Shown: positions 8,361 through 18,048 of the stretch, one piece after another
How the letters are laid out: each line of letters opens with the position of its first letter
Position numbering within the stretch: the first letter of the stretch is position 1
Notes under the pieces: generated by a model
Databases searched by the model: none
What the model saw: only the letters and a program-made list of their open reading frames with translations
Told to the model about the DNA's origin: nothing
Made by a program: the position numbers and the translations under genes
DNA from: Oscillatoriales cyanobacterium
GTDB taxonomy: Bacteria; Cyanobacteriota; Cyanobacteriia; Cyanobacteriales; Microcoleaceae
Reading direction: 5' to 3'
DNA length: 64,000 bases
NCBI GenBank assembly: GCA_004292955.1
Contig: RDXX01000019.1
Span: 159,531 to 223,530, forward strand

Positions 8361-11300
8361 ATGGCTACTGCTAATTTTGAATTCGACTCAGCTTATCAGG
8401 GGATTATTAATGAACGCAACAAAACTCGTATTGTATTCATCAACGGAATTTTGACTTCTGAATCTGATTTTGCTAATGGCAAAGATGCTAATGATAAACT
8501 GACTCTCACAAATCATCCAAACTCAATAGAGTTCAAACCTGGCTTAAGAGAGTTCAAACCTGTTTATAATCCAACCTCTTCATCCTCTTCTATACTAGGA
8601 CAATTAGGACAACTTTTAGATACCTATAAGAGTTTTCATCGAAAAATATCTCCGCTTATTTTTCAGCCCGCTCTTGATAAGTGGGATGCAGAAGTAAATT
8701 TTGGTAGTCAAGAGTGGCTGGACAATATCAATGCTAAAGATTTGACGGCTCTTGCAAATTCTTCTCATGTTTTGATGAGTGAAATTACTGACTATGAAGC
8801 CAGCGAAGTAGCTAGATTTGTCAATAAATATGGAAATTGGACGGAATTTAATCAGGCCCTAGAAAATAACACAGTTTTTCCATCTCAGTACACTGTTGAT
8901 TCCTCTTCTGTACCTAATGACTTACTGGAATCTTTCGCTCAATTCATGTCTGATGTTCCTTCAAAAGCAAGCAATAGCGTAAATATTGGTCAGGGGTGGG
9001 TAGGAGATGCGACTAATTTTCTTGCCACTCCAGAACATTCGCTAATTATAGTAGCTCATTCTCAAGGTAATTACTTTGTTGAAGATGCTTTAATGTCAGG
9101 ACTCAGTAGCTCGGATAAAAATCGAATTAAGGTCATTTCAGTTGGTTCACCCACAGACTATATATCTCCTGCTTCAACTGGGTTTAAGATTTCAGAACTG
9201 TACAAAAATGGTGGCGATCCAGTTACTAATCTTCGGTTAGGAGGAACACAATCTAATCAAAGTAAACTCGAGCATTTTCTTAAGACACAAAGGGTGATAA
9301 TGTCTTTCACTGGAGTAATATGGGGTTTGGGAGGAGATCACAATCTTGGGAAATATTTAGAAAGAGAAGATGTCAGAAAAGATTTAATAAACTCTTTTAA
9401 CACCTTCAATCCCAAAGGTTATTACTTCTCTCCACTTTCATCATCTGGTACGGATGGCTCTATCTATGGTGACTGGGTAGAGGGGAACGAAATTTCCGAA
9501 ACATTTCGTGGTAACGAAGGTAATGATGTTATTAGCGCTAAAGGTGGAAATGACCGACTAATAGGTGCTTCTGGTTACGACTTTTTGGATGGTGGCGAAG
9601 GAACTGATACTTCTGATTACTCTTCCAGTCAAAGCGGAATTAATGTTTGGACTGATAAAGTTGCTGCTTCCGATGTTTACAAAGTTCAGGATGGCTTTGG
9701 AACAGAAGATGTTCTGGGAAATATCGAAATCATCAGTGGCTCAAATTTCAATGACACAATGACTGGCGGTGACTACAGGGATATCTTCTATGGCCAAGGC
9801 GGAAATGACCTTTTTTGGGGACAAAAAGGAGACGATACATTCTACGGTGGCACTGATAATGACACAGCTTACGGTGGCGATGACAATGACGACCTCCGAG
9901 GGGAAGAAGGCAGCGACGAATTAAGAGGAGAAGTTGGCAACGACACTCTCTACGGCGGTAGCGAAAATGACTTCCTCTACGGTGGCGATGGCGAAGACGA
10001 ACTTCGCGGCGAACAAGGCGCGGATGACCTCCGAGGAGAAAACGGCAACGACTTTCTCTACGGCGGTAGCGAAAATGACTTCCTCTACGGTGGCGATGGT
10101 GAAGATGAACTTCGTGGCGAACAAGGTGCCGATGAACTTCGAGGAGAAAACGGCAACGACTTTCTCTACGGTGGTACCGAAAATGATTCGTTGTATGGTG
10201 GCGATGGTGAAGACGAACTGCGCGGGGAACAAGGCGATGATGTGTTAAGAGGAGAAGCCGGAAACGACACTTTATATGGTGGCGAAGACGAAGACAAACT
10301 TTACGGTGGATTAAATGCCGACTTACTCTACGGCGAAGCTGGCAACGACTTACTTTACGGTGAAGATGGCGACGATATCCTAGACGGCGGTAGCGACAAC
10401 GATGTCCTCATTGGAGGCAGCGGCGATGACAAACTCTACGGCCAATCCGGCAACGACATCATCCAAGGCAACACCGGCGAAGACTACGCCGAAGGTGGCA
10501 GCGGCCGCGACAGCATCCAAGGCAACGAAGGCAACGACATCCTCTACGGACAAGATGGCAGCGACACCATAGAAGGCAACGCCGGCGACGACTTCATCGA
10601 TGGTGGCAACGGCCAAGACTTGCTGTTCGGCAATACCGGAGATGACAGAATTTACGGACAAGCTGGCAACGATGTTATCCAAGGCAATGAAGACAATGAC
10701 TGGCTAGAAGGCGGCGACGGCCAAGACATCATTGATGGCGGGGCCGATGACGATGATATTTACGGACAAGCTGGCGATGACAATCTTTTCGGCAGTCAAG
10801 GCCAAGACTTCATCGATGGTGGCGACGGCAAAGATACGCTTTTTGGCGGCCTCGATGACGACGTACTTTTAGGCCAAGCCGGCGACGATACTCTCAACGG
10901 CAACGCTGGAAACGATGAATTATTTGGCGGTACTGGCAATGACTCGTTAATCGGAGAAATCGGCGATGATTTAATTGACGGCGGTGAAGGAGTCGATCTC
11001 GTTAATTACATCAATTCTCCCCGTGGCGTTATCGTTAATATTGACGAAAATAGCGACTACGAAACAAATACCAAGCAACGTTTCAAAGAATTCGTCACCG
11101 ATGTCAATCCCAGCGAATATTACACCGAACTCGAACGCGACTTTGAAATTGCTGCTGGTACTGGTAAAGACGGTTTTGGTAATACCGATGCTTTGAGAAA
11201 CTTAGAAGATATCATCGGTACTCGCTTTGAAGACATCTTAATTGGCAACGAAAAAGATAACCGAATTTGGGCATTAGAAGGCAACGATTTATTAATTGGC

Positions 11301-14300
11301 AATGCTGGCAATGACTCATTTTACGGCGGAGAAGGCATCGACATTCTCAGCTACCGCCGCGACCCCAATGGCGTTACTGTCAACTTAAAAACAGGCGATG
11401 CTACCGACGGCTGGGGAGACCAAGACAAAATTACTAGCATTGAAAACGTCGTCGGTTCTCGCCATGACGATAATATTACCGGCGACGATACGGTTAATGT
11501 TATCACCGGCGATGCTGGGAACGATCGCATTTACGGACTCGGCGGCGACGACAAACTCTACGGCGAATTCGGCGACGACTTAATCTACGGTGGCGAAGGT
11601 GGCGACAGCATCTACGGCAACCAAGACCGAGACACCCTATACGGTGAAGCCGGTCGAGACTACATCCGAGGTGGCGATGCCGACGACTTAATCTACGCCG
11701 GTAGCGATGACGACACCGTTGCCGGAGACGCTGGAAGAGGCAACGACACGATTTTTGGCGAAACAGGCAAAGACCTACTCTACGGCGGCGCTGGCGACGA
11801 CTACATCTACGGTGGCGCAGACAAAGACACCATCTACGGCGAAGGCGAAAACGACAAACTCTACGGAGAAGGAGACACCGACCTAATCTACGGCGGCACC
11901 GGCGACGACGAACTCTCCGGCGGCGACGAAAAAGACACCCTCATCGGCGAAGCCGGCAACGACACTCTCAGAGGCGATGCAGGCGATGACACCCTAGATG
12001 CCGGAACTGGCAACGATTACCTCTACGGTGGCACCGGCAAAGACACCCTGAATGCAGGCCTCGGCAACGACCAACTCTACGGCGGCGACGATGCCGACAT
12101 CCTCCTCGGCAAAGAAGGCGACGACAACCTCTACGGTGAAGCGGGCGACGACACCCTCGATGCAGCCGAAGGCAACGATAGTCTCTACGGCGGTGACGGC
12201 AAAGACATTCTTGATGCCGGAATTGGCAACGACCAACTTTATGGAGGTCAAGGCGACGACACCTTATTAGGCAAAGCTGGCGACGACAATCTATTTGGCG
12301 AAGGTGGCAACGACATCCTCGATGCAGCAGAAGGCAACGACAGTCTTTACGGTGGCGATGGCAAAGATATTCTCGATGCCGGAATTGGCAACGATTACCT
12401 CTGGGGTGGCCAAGACGACGATACTTTATACGCCAAAGCTGGCGATGACTATCTCTACGGTGAAGGTGGCAACGACATCCTCGATGCAGCCGAAGGCAAC
12501 GACAGTCTTTACGGTGGCGACGGCAAAGACATTCTCGATGCTGGAATCGGCAACGACTATCTGTGGGGTGGTCAAGATGATGACACCTTATTAGCCAAAG
12601 CTGGCGATGACTACCTCTACGGCGAAGGTGGCAACGACTCACTCTTAGCCGCAGAAGGCAACGATTCCCTCTACGGCGGTGACGGCAAAGACATTCTCGA
12701 TGCCGGAAGTGGCAACGACTATCTCTGGGGTGGTCAAGACGATGACACGTTATTAGCCCAAACTGGCGACGATTACCTCTACGGCGAAAACGGCAACGAC
12801 AGCCTCAAAGCTGGCGATGGCAACGATTCCCTCTACGGTGGCGACGGCAAAGATACTCTGTTCGGCGAAGCTGGCAGCGATTTATTAGAAGGTGGCAATA
12901 GCGATGACTCGCTGTTGGGAGGCGAAGGCAACGATACCCTTCTCGGTCAAGCTGACAGCGACACTCTGTACGGCTTCGGTGGCGATGACATCCTGGAAGG
13001 CAATTCGGGAACAGACCGGCTGTTTGGCGAACTCGGCAACGACTCTCTCGACGGCGGTACTGAAAATGACACCCTCGAAGGCGGCGACGGTAACGACATT
13101 CTGGATGGTGGTGATAATAATGACAGTCTGTTCGGACAAGTCGGTGATGACACGGTTATCGGCAATCGCGGCGATGACATAGTTGACGGCGGTTTGGGCA
13201 ACGATTTGCTTCAGGGGAACGAAGGGCGCGATCGCATTTACGGTCAAGCAGGCCTCGATACCCTGTTCGGTGGCGACGATAGCGACACCCTGTGGGGAGG
13301 CGATGACGCTGATATCTTGCAGGGAGAATCGGGCACTGATACCCTGTTCGGCGGTAGCGGCGACGACACCCTCGATGGTGGCGAAGACAATGACAGCCTG
13401 TTAGGAGAAGCCGGTCGCGATACTCTCGCTGGCGGTAGCGGTGACGACATCGTAGACGGCGGTACTGAAAACGATACTCTCTCCGGCAACGACGGCCGTG
13501 ATAAATTATACGGCCGCCAAGGCAATGACTTGTTAGAAGGCAATGACGATAACGACCAACTGTGGGGTGGAGATAACGACGATACGCTGTTAGGACAAAC
13601 CGGAGATGACCAACTGTGGGGTGAATCGGGCAATGACAGCCTCGATGGTGGCGATGGGGCCGATCGACTTTTCGGTCAAATCGGCAAAGATACCCTCTCC
13701 GGTAACAATGGCGACGACTACTTAGAAGGTGGTGCAGACGACGATAGCATGACTGGAGGCCAAGGGCGCGATCGAATTTACGGAAATGACGGCAACGACT
13801 TCGCTGACGGCAACAGCGGCGACGACTACATCGACGGCGGCGCTAACAACGATACTTTAGCAGGCGGAGAAGGGAGCGATCGCATTTTCGGTCAATCCGG
13901 CAACGACAGCATCGAAGGTAACGACGACAACGACTTCCTCGATGCAGGTACCGGCAATGACACCCTGTGGGGCAACGACGGCGACGACGAACTCTACGGC
14001 CGCGAAGACCGAGATTTCATCGACGGCGGCCGTGGCAACGACCAAATCTACGGCGGAGATGCAGCCGACACCCTCCTCGGACAAGTCGGAGACGACAACA
14101 TCGATGGCGGTTCTGGCGCAGACTCAATTCTCGGCGGTGACGGCAACGACAACATTTGGGCTCAAGCAGGCAACGACTCAATTTACGGTGGCGCTGGCAA
14201 CGACAACATTTGGGGCAACGAAGACGATGACCTGATTTTTGGAGAAGCAGGCGAAGACAAAATCGACGGCGGTTCCGGCTACGACACCATCGACGGCGGC

Positions 14301-15785
14301 GCTGGCAACGATGAACTCTTCGGCGGTACCGGAAACGACCAATTAATTGGAGGTGCCGGCAACGACAAAATTGACGGTGGCATCGATGACGACAAACTGT
14401 TCGGAGGTGCCGGCAACGACTTGATATTTGGCAGTCAAGGGCAAGACACGATTTTGGGCGAAGTCGGAGAAGACACCCTCTACGGCGGCGACGAAACCGA
14501 CATGATGGACGGCGGCGCCAGTAACGACATGGTTTTCGGCGACTCCGGCGACGACACCCTCACCGGCGATTCCGGCGACGACACCCTCACAGGTGGTGGT
14601 GGCAACGACTTCATGGGCGGAGGCAACGGCGACGACTTGATGTTCGGCGAATGCGACGACGACACGATGCTGGGAGGTGCCGGTAAAGACACCCTCGACG
14701 GCGGTTGCGGCAACGACTTGCTAACCGGGGAAGCTGGCAGCGACAACCTCTTGGGTAACGAAGGCGATGACAGTCTCGATGGCGGCAGCAGCAATGACAC
14801 CCTCGATGGCGGTAATGGCAACGACTTCTTAAACGGCAACAGCGGTAACGACAGCCTCAATGGTAACGATGGCGATGACAGTCTCTACGGCGGCGAAGGC
14901 AACAACGTGCTCAAGGGCGGAAATGGTCAAGATACCTTGATTGGAGGCAGTAGTTCCGACATATTTGTACTAGCACCAAGTTCGGGACTAGATCATATAT
15001 TCTACTTCCAGGGCGATCGCGATTACCTCGGACTCACCCAAGACCTCACCTTTGACCAATTGCAAATCGTTCAAGGCGGCGAAAATTATACTAACGATGC
15101 CTTGATCAGCATCGCAGGCACCGGCGAACATTTAGCTTGGTTGAAAGATACTCAAGCCAAAACAGTTGACAGTTCTCGCTTTGTCTCCATCACTCCCGGA
15201 GGCGCGCTTCCCGCAGCTTTCAATACTCCCTCACCTGTGGATATTTTGACAGGCGAAACACTGGATAGCGACAATGTTATGAGTGCGGTCAATACGAGTT
15301 CTAGCACTGGCTTATTAAGCACGACTGCTGCACCAATTAGTCAGCCAAAAAGCACGACTACTGCACCAATTACTCTGCCAACCGGTACAACTACCGCACC
15401 AATTACTCTGTCAACTGCCACGACTACTGCACCAGCAAGTCTGCAACCATTGACAACAGGTACTAATTCAGCTACTGCAACAGCAACGTCTGCGAAAACT
15501 ACCACGAATGACATCTTGTTAAATGGCGGTTCAATCCCAACCATGAAGACCTTTAGCGAAACCGACGATGACATCCTCGTCTACGACACAAAGAGCTTGT
15601 TGACTTCTCTCACCAGCGCTCAAACTCAGCCCATTCTGCCTTTGACTGGCACGATTGCTAGTAGTTCGATTATTCCAACTGCGAATACTGCTGGTAAGGA
15701 CAACAGCCTATTAATTACTCCGGCTGCAAGTCCAATCAATCTACTAGGGAATAGCAGTTTGACTGGCACTTCTACCGTGAAGTAA
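8361..15785 (+). CDS. Giant RTX (haemolysin-type Ca-binding) protein with N-terminal alpha/beta-hydrolase-like domain
   Basis: A 2,474-residue protein. Residues ~1-360 look like an alpha/beta hydrolase: strand TRIVFINGILTSES near the N-terminus and a nucleophile elbow IVAHSQGNYF with Ser234. From ~375 to ~2200 there is an almost unbroken run of RTX nonapeptides (GGxGxDxLx), room for about 200, interrupted by two non-RTX islands near residues 415-450 and 880-1040. Then comes a serralysin-type cap (SSSDIFVLAPSSGLDHI...DYLGL) and a Thr/Pro/Ser-rich tail. No Sec signal is seen; type I secretion by C-terminal signal is usual for such proteins. RTX repeats fold on binding extracellular calcium. ATG 8361 follows an AGGATAAAAATC leader; a GTG at 8190 opens the frame earlier but its extension is not protein-like. 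Substrate unknown; lipase or esterase is possible. Confidence 0.9.
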   Translation: MATANFEFDSAYQGIINERNKTRIVFINGILTSESDFANGKDANDKLTLTNHPNSIEFKPGLREFKPVYNPTSSSSSILGQLGQLLDTYKSFHRKISPLIFQPALDKWDAEVNFGSQEWLDNINAKDLTALANSSHVLMSEITDYEASEVARFVNKYGNWTEFNQALENNTVFPSQYTVDSSSVPNDLLESFAQFMSDVPSKASNSVNIGQGWVGDATNFLATPEHSLIIVAHSQGNYFVEDALMSGLSSSDKNRIKVISVGSPTDYISPASTGFKISELYKNGGDPVTNLRLGGTQSNQSKLEHFLKTQRVIMSFTGVIWGLGGDHNLGKYLEREDVRKDLINSFNTFNPKGYYFSPLSSSGTDGSIYGDWVEGNEISETFRGNEGNDVISAKGGNDRLIGASGYDFLDGGEGTDTSDYSSSQSGINVWTDKVAASDVYKVQDGFGTEDVLGNIEIISGSNFNDTMTGGDYRDIFYGQGGNDLFWGQKGDDTFYGGTDNDTAYGGDDNDDLRGEEGSDELRGEVGNDTLYGGSENDFLYGGDGEDELRGEQGADDLRGENGNDFLYGGSENDFLYGGDGEDELRGEQGADELRGENGNDFLYGGTENDSLYGGDGEDELRGEQGDDVLRGEAGNDTLYGGEDEDKLYGGLNADLLYGEAGNDLLYGEDGDDILDGGSDNDVLIGGSGDDKLYGQSGNDIIQGNTGEDYAEGGSGRDSIQGNEGNDILYGQDGSDTIEGNAGDDFIDGGNGQDLLFGNTGDDRIYGQAGNDVIQGNEDNDWLEGGDGQDIIDGGADDDDIYGQAGDDNLFGSQGQDFIDGGDGKDTLFGGLDDDVLLGQAGDDTLNGNAGNDELFGGTGNDSLIGEIGDDLIDGGEGVDLVNYINSPRGVIVNIDENSDYETNTKQRFKEFVTDVNPSEYYTELERDFEIAAGTGKDGFGNTDALRNLEDIIGTRFEDILIGNEKDNRIWALEGNDLLIGNAGNDSFYGGEGIDILSYRRDPNGVTVNLKTGDATDGWGDQDKITSIENVVGSRHDDNITGDDTVNVITGDAGNDRIYGLGGDDKLYGEFGDDLIYGGEGGDSIYGNQDRDTLYGEAGRDYIRGGDADDLIYAGSDDDTVAGDAGRGNDTIFGETGKDLLYGGAGDDYIYGGADKDTIYGEGENDKLYGEGDTDLIYGGTGDDELSGGDEKDTLIGEAGNDTLRGDAGDDTLDAGTGNDYLYGGTGKDTLNAGLGNDQLYGGDDADILLGKEGDDNLYGEAGDDTLDAAEGNDSLYGGDGKDILDAGIGNDQLYGGQGDDTLLGKAGDDNLFGEGGNDILDAAEGNDSLYGGDGKDILDAGIGNDYLWGGQDDDTLYAKAGDDYLYGEGGNDILDAAEGNDSLYGGDGKDILDAGIGNDYLWGGQDDDTLLAKAGDDYLYGEGGNDSLLAAEGNDSLYGGDGKDILDAGSGNDYLWGGQDDDTLLAQTGDDYLYGENGNDSLKAGDGNDSLYGGDGKDTLFGEAGSDLLEGGNSDDSLLGGEGNDTLLGQADSDTLYGFGGDDILEGNSGTDRLFGELGNDSLDGGTENDTLEGGDGNDILDGGDNNDSLFGQVGDDTVIGNRGDDIVDGGLGNDLLQGNEGRDRIYGQAGLDTLFGGDDSDTLWGGDDADILQGESGTDTLFGGSGDDTLDGGEDNDSLLGEAGRDTLAGGSGDDIVDGGTENDTLSGNDGRDKLYGRQGNDLLEGNDDNDQLWGGDNDDTLLGQTGDDQLWGESGNDSLDGGDGADRLFGQIGKDTLSGNNGDDYLEGGADDDSMTGGQGRDRIYGNDGNDFADGNSGDDYIDGGANNDTLAGGEGSDRIFGQSGNDSIEGNDDNDFLDAGTGNDTLWGNDGDDELYGREDRDFIDGGRGNDQIYGGDAADTLLGQVGDDNIDGGSGADSILGGDGNDNIWAQAGNDSIYGGAGNDNIWGNEDDDLIFGEAGEDKIDGGSGYDTIDGGAGNDELFGGTGNDQLIGGAGNDKIDGGIDDDKLFGGAGNDLIFGSQGQDTILGEVGEDTLYGGDETDMMDGGASNDMVFGDSGDDTLTGDSGDDTLTGGGGNDFMGGGNGDDLMFGECDDDTMLGGAGKDTLDGGCGNDLLTGEAGSDNLLGNEGDDSLDGGSSNDTLDGGNGNDFLNGNSGNDSLNGNDGDDSLYGGEGNNVLKGGNGQDTLIGGSSSDIFVLAPSSGLDHIFYFQGDRDYLGLTQDLTFDQLQIVQGGENYTNDALISIAGTGEHLAWLKDTQAKTVDSSRFVSITPGGALPAAFNTPSPVDILTGETLDSDNVMSAVNTSSSTGLLSTTAAPISQPKSTTTAPITLPTGTTTAPITLSTATTTAPASLQPLTTGTNSATATATSAKTTTNDILLNGGSIPTMKTFSETDDDILVYDTKSLLTSLTSAQTQPILPLTGTIASSSIIPTANTAGKDNSLLITPAASPINLLGNSSLTGTSTVK
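9939..10262 (+). repeat. Three 108-bp coding tandem repeats in the RTX gene
   Basis: Units starting at 9939, 10047 and 10155 encode a 36-residue block of four nonapeptides (NDxLYGGxE, NDxLYGGDG, EDELRGEQG, xDxLRGExG). DNA identity is high, indicating recent duplication. Confidence 0.8.
12120..12767 (+). repeat. Four 162-bp coding tandem repeats in the RTX gene
   Basis: Units begin at 12120, 12282, 12444 and 12606, and a partial fifth starts at 12768. Each encodes 54 residues (six nonapeptides) including LDAAEGNDSLYGGDGKDILD and a Trp-containing NDYLWGGQDDDT block in the later units. The high similarity marks a recent expansion inside the calcium-binding array. Confidence 0.85.
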
Positions 15786-15817
15786 TTGTAGGTTTAGTTG
15801 AGGGCGATCGAATAGAG

Positions 15818-15850
15818 AAAAACCCGGTTTCTTGAAGAAACCGGGTTTTT
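15818..15850. terminator. Bidirectional rho-independent terminator built from an AGAAACC repeat arm
   Basis: AAAAACCCGGTTTCTT, one base, AAGAAACCGGGTTTTT: two 16-bp complementary arms ending in a T-run on both strands. It lies 33 bp after the RTX stop and 28 bp from the stop of the convergent nuclease gene, so it can end both transcripts. Confidence 0.8.
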
Positions 15851-15877
15851 TGCATGCAGTCCGCTCCAAGCGATTTG

Positions 15878-17002
15878 TTAGGTAGCTGGCAACGTATCAT
15901 CAGAGCTTTCTTCATTGCCTTGAATTGCTACCCAAGGAAGTTTTGAATACCGATCTTTGATCATTTCTAACTCATCTAGTGCGTGCAGGAAAAATCTTTT
16001 GATAGCTACCACATGGTCTTCTTCAGAAAGAAAGTCCTGTAAACTTTTGTCTCGAACTATTCCTGCCCAGTCTTTTGAGCTATCTAAGTTATAACCCTTC
16101 CAACCGTACTGTTCGCAAATATCTTTCATCGCTTCAATAATTTCTGCTCGACGCGGTGAATTAGGATTTACTTCAAGTACGAGACGTACTATTGGGTAAT
16201 CAGTTAAATGTGATGTCTTTAGAATAAAGCCTAGACCACACCACCATCTTCCACTTGACATTTCGGCAGTCATTAAATATCGCCCATGCCTTTGCATCTG
16301 GGTAAGAGCTGTAGACCTTTGCCCAATTGCTCCCAGAACTTTCTTAAAGCGCTGACTGACTTCTTCCCACATTGTCTCTTCCATAAGTTTTAGTGATTTT
16401 GTGAAATTTGCTAACGCAATCACGTCAATAGAAGAGAACTGATTGTTATGTGCCATGCGATACTCACCCATAAATGTCATAATTTCTTGAACAAGCATCG
16501 TATCTGCCTGAGATTTCAAAAATCGATAGAACTGATGCCATCTCAATTGCCTGAACTGAACGGTAGATTGAGAAATATTCTTGAAAATATATTTTTGATC
16601 TTTTGGATCGAAATCACGAGTAATGTACAAAAGAAATTTGTGCTGGAACCCGGAAATTCCATGCAAAATCTCGGCATACCTTGAAAGCTGCTCGTAGCCT
16701 TCCTGAGAGCCAATCTTACTTTCGACAAAGATGATGCTACGACTTTTAGTATCTACTAGCTCAATTAAGATATCTGGGCGGCTAGCTAAACGATGACCAT
16801 CAAGAGGCTCAAACTCCCTCTGTGTTGAAACATAGGCATCCAAATAAATGTTTGTATCTAATAAGTTTAAATTATTGAGCCAAGAATAGAGAATTTCCTT
16901 GTCTGTACTGAAGAGGTAAGCGACCAACTCAGTGAAGAAATCTTCTAGCGGAATACTACCTGTATTGAGACTTAGGAGCCGACTGAAAAGCGCCACTAAC
17001 AT
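15878..17002 (-). CDS. PD-(D/E)XK nuclease superfamily protein
   Basis: A 374-residue protein. The nuclease core is N-terminal: D77 in LASRPDILIEL, then E94-S-K96 in IIFVESKIGSQEGYEQLSRYA, which is the D...ExK pattern with the following Q-x-x-R-Y helix found in restriction-endonuclease-like folds. The remaining ~220 residues form an alpha/beta region (RWWCGLGFILKTSHL, PIVRLVLEVNPNSPRRAEI) typical of the PDDEXK-family proteins attached to unknown C-terminal domains. The start at 17002 has AGGTGA immediately before the ATG. It is a single-gene unit convergent with the RTX gene. A DNA-damaging, possibly defence, role fits the fold, but no methylase or helicase partner is nearby. Catalytic residues look intact. 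Confidence 0.75.
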   Translation of the reverse strand: MLVALFSRLLSLNTGSIPLEDFFTELVAYLFSTDKEILYSWLNNLNLLDTNIYLDAYVSTQREFEPLDGHRLASRPDILIELVDTKSRSIIFVESKIGSQEGYEQLSRYAEILHGISGFQHKFLLYITRDFDPKDQKYIFKNISQSTVQFRQLRWHQFYRFLKSQADTMLVQEIMTFMGEYRMAHNNQFSSIDVIALANFTKSLKLMEETMWEEVSQRFKKVLGAIGQRSTALTQMQRHGRYLMTAEMSSGRWWCGLGFILKTSHLTDYPIVRLVLEVNPNSPRRAEIIEAMKDICEQYGWKGYNLDSSKDWAGIVRDKSLQDFLSEEDHVVAIKRFFLHALDELEMIKDRYSKLPWVAIQGNEESSDDTLPAT

Positions 17003-17299
17003 TCACCTATTATGTTTTACTCTCAACAAGTGAGTTTACCGTACTGCTCTAGCCAGATGATCAAGCTACCTAACTTATAATTGTGTCGCAGATGCGGTAC
17101 AAGACTATTCCTAGTTGGTTTATCTCGCATATCTGCGGTTTAAACTCCGAACATTCTCAACAGCTTGTTGTCTGCTTTGATTTTAACTCCAAGAATCAAC
17201 CACCCCGATCGCCCTGTCGGCAAAAAAAAGTGACACGATCTTGTAAACTTACGCAATTTTAATAGCTTCGATCGCGCGTACTTGCAACCTTGAGAACAA

Positions 17300-17665
17300 C
17301 TACAATTCATCGATCGTCACCAACCCACCTTCTGTAAACTGAATAACAAGTTCTTGCTCATCCAGCAAGGAAGTTCCAAGTAAAGGTCGCCTTCCTGTCG
17401 CAATGACAAGGACTTCTCGCTCTTCACCATCCCAAAGGACGATCGCTTCGTGAATTGGTAGCAAGACTTCACTGTTATCTGCCAAATTTGCAGGAGTGTC
17501 GTGTCTAAAGGTTAAGCCCATCAATAAAACAGCTTCTAGAGGAAGACATAATTCCCCAGTGAAGCCTGTATCTATCACAAACTCAATAGGGAGGCTTGAG
17601 CCATTCGGTAGCAAGAAAGTCAGCGTTACAGTTGCGTGTCTATTTGTCACAATCCCAGAAATCAC
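17300..17665 (-). CDS. Clan AA (retropepsin-like) aspartic protease
   Basis: A 121-residue protein whose N-terminal half carries the single catalytic motif D32-T-G in IEFVIDTGFTGELCLP, followed by LADNSEVLLPIHEAIVLWDG and a C-terminal GTSLLDEQELVIQF, the layout of small bacterial retropepsin-like proteases that work as dimers. It starts at a GTG whose first bases overlap the TGA of the upstream gene (GTGA, 17662-17665), so the pair is translationally coupled. Such small protease genes with a short partner are common in cyanobacteria and have been compared to toxin-antitoxin units, but no role is established. Cytosolic by lack of signal or membrane segments. Confidence 0.8.
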   Translation of the reverse strand: MISGIVTNRHATVTLTFLLPNGSSLPIEFVIDTGFTGELCLPLEAVLLMGLTFRHDTPANLADNSEVLLPIHEAIVLWDGEEREVLVIATGRRPLLGTSLLDEQELVIQFTEGGLVTIDEL

Positions 17666-17934
17666 TTGTATACACGCTCCATGACACCACCAAATGAGAC
17701 AGCAACGTTATATCCAATACGAATACCAAATAGTCTAGCGTTTGGGTGCTTCTTGCTAAGGTTACGGGAGGCTTGCAATCCAGTTTTATCGACTTCATAA
17801 TCACCTGTCTCAATGTCGATGATTACCATCTTGCCGATGTTCTTTTCCACTTCTACCTTTTCGCGGATGGTGCTTTCATACAATTGCTTGGCACGTTTCG
17901 CAACTTCTTCACGGCTTAAAAGGATTGCTTGCAT
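17662..17934 (-). CDS. Small conserved partner protein of the aspartic protease
   Basis: A 90-residue protein starting MQAILLSREEVAKRAKQLYE, with a charged helical N-terminus, a beta segment GKMVIIDIETGDYEVDKTG, and a C-terminal NARLFGIRIGYNVAVSFGG. No known catalytic motif. ATG 17934 has GGAG about 9 bases upstream and was chosen over the longer frame (to 18102), whose extra 56 residues look non-coding. It overlaps the protease gene by four bases. The position of the pair and the helix-plus-beta pattern recall antitoxin-like partners; it could also be a chaperone or substrate of the protease. Confidence 0.72.
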   Translation of the reverse strand: MQAILLSREEVAKRAKQLYESTIREKVEVEKNIGKMVIIDIETGDYEVDKTGLQASRNLSKKHPNARLFGIRIGYNVAVSFGGVMERVYK

Positions 17935-18048
17935 AGGTTGACTCCCCATCGAGGCTTTTCTGTGAATCCTTCCATGATAGCGCACGCACAAGCAGGGCGA
18001 TTGTTGCGCGGTTAATTCAATAAATTTGTTTATTTTCTGAAAAAAATA

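Noticed and set aside
11968..12642. 224-codon minus-strand open frame rich in Arg/Cys/His
   Set aside because: It is antisense to the RTX repeats; low-complexity composition mirrors the GGxGxD codons. The same applies to other antisense frames from 9900 to 14860.
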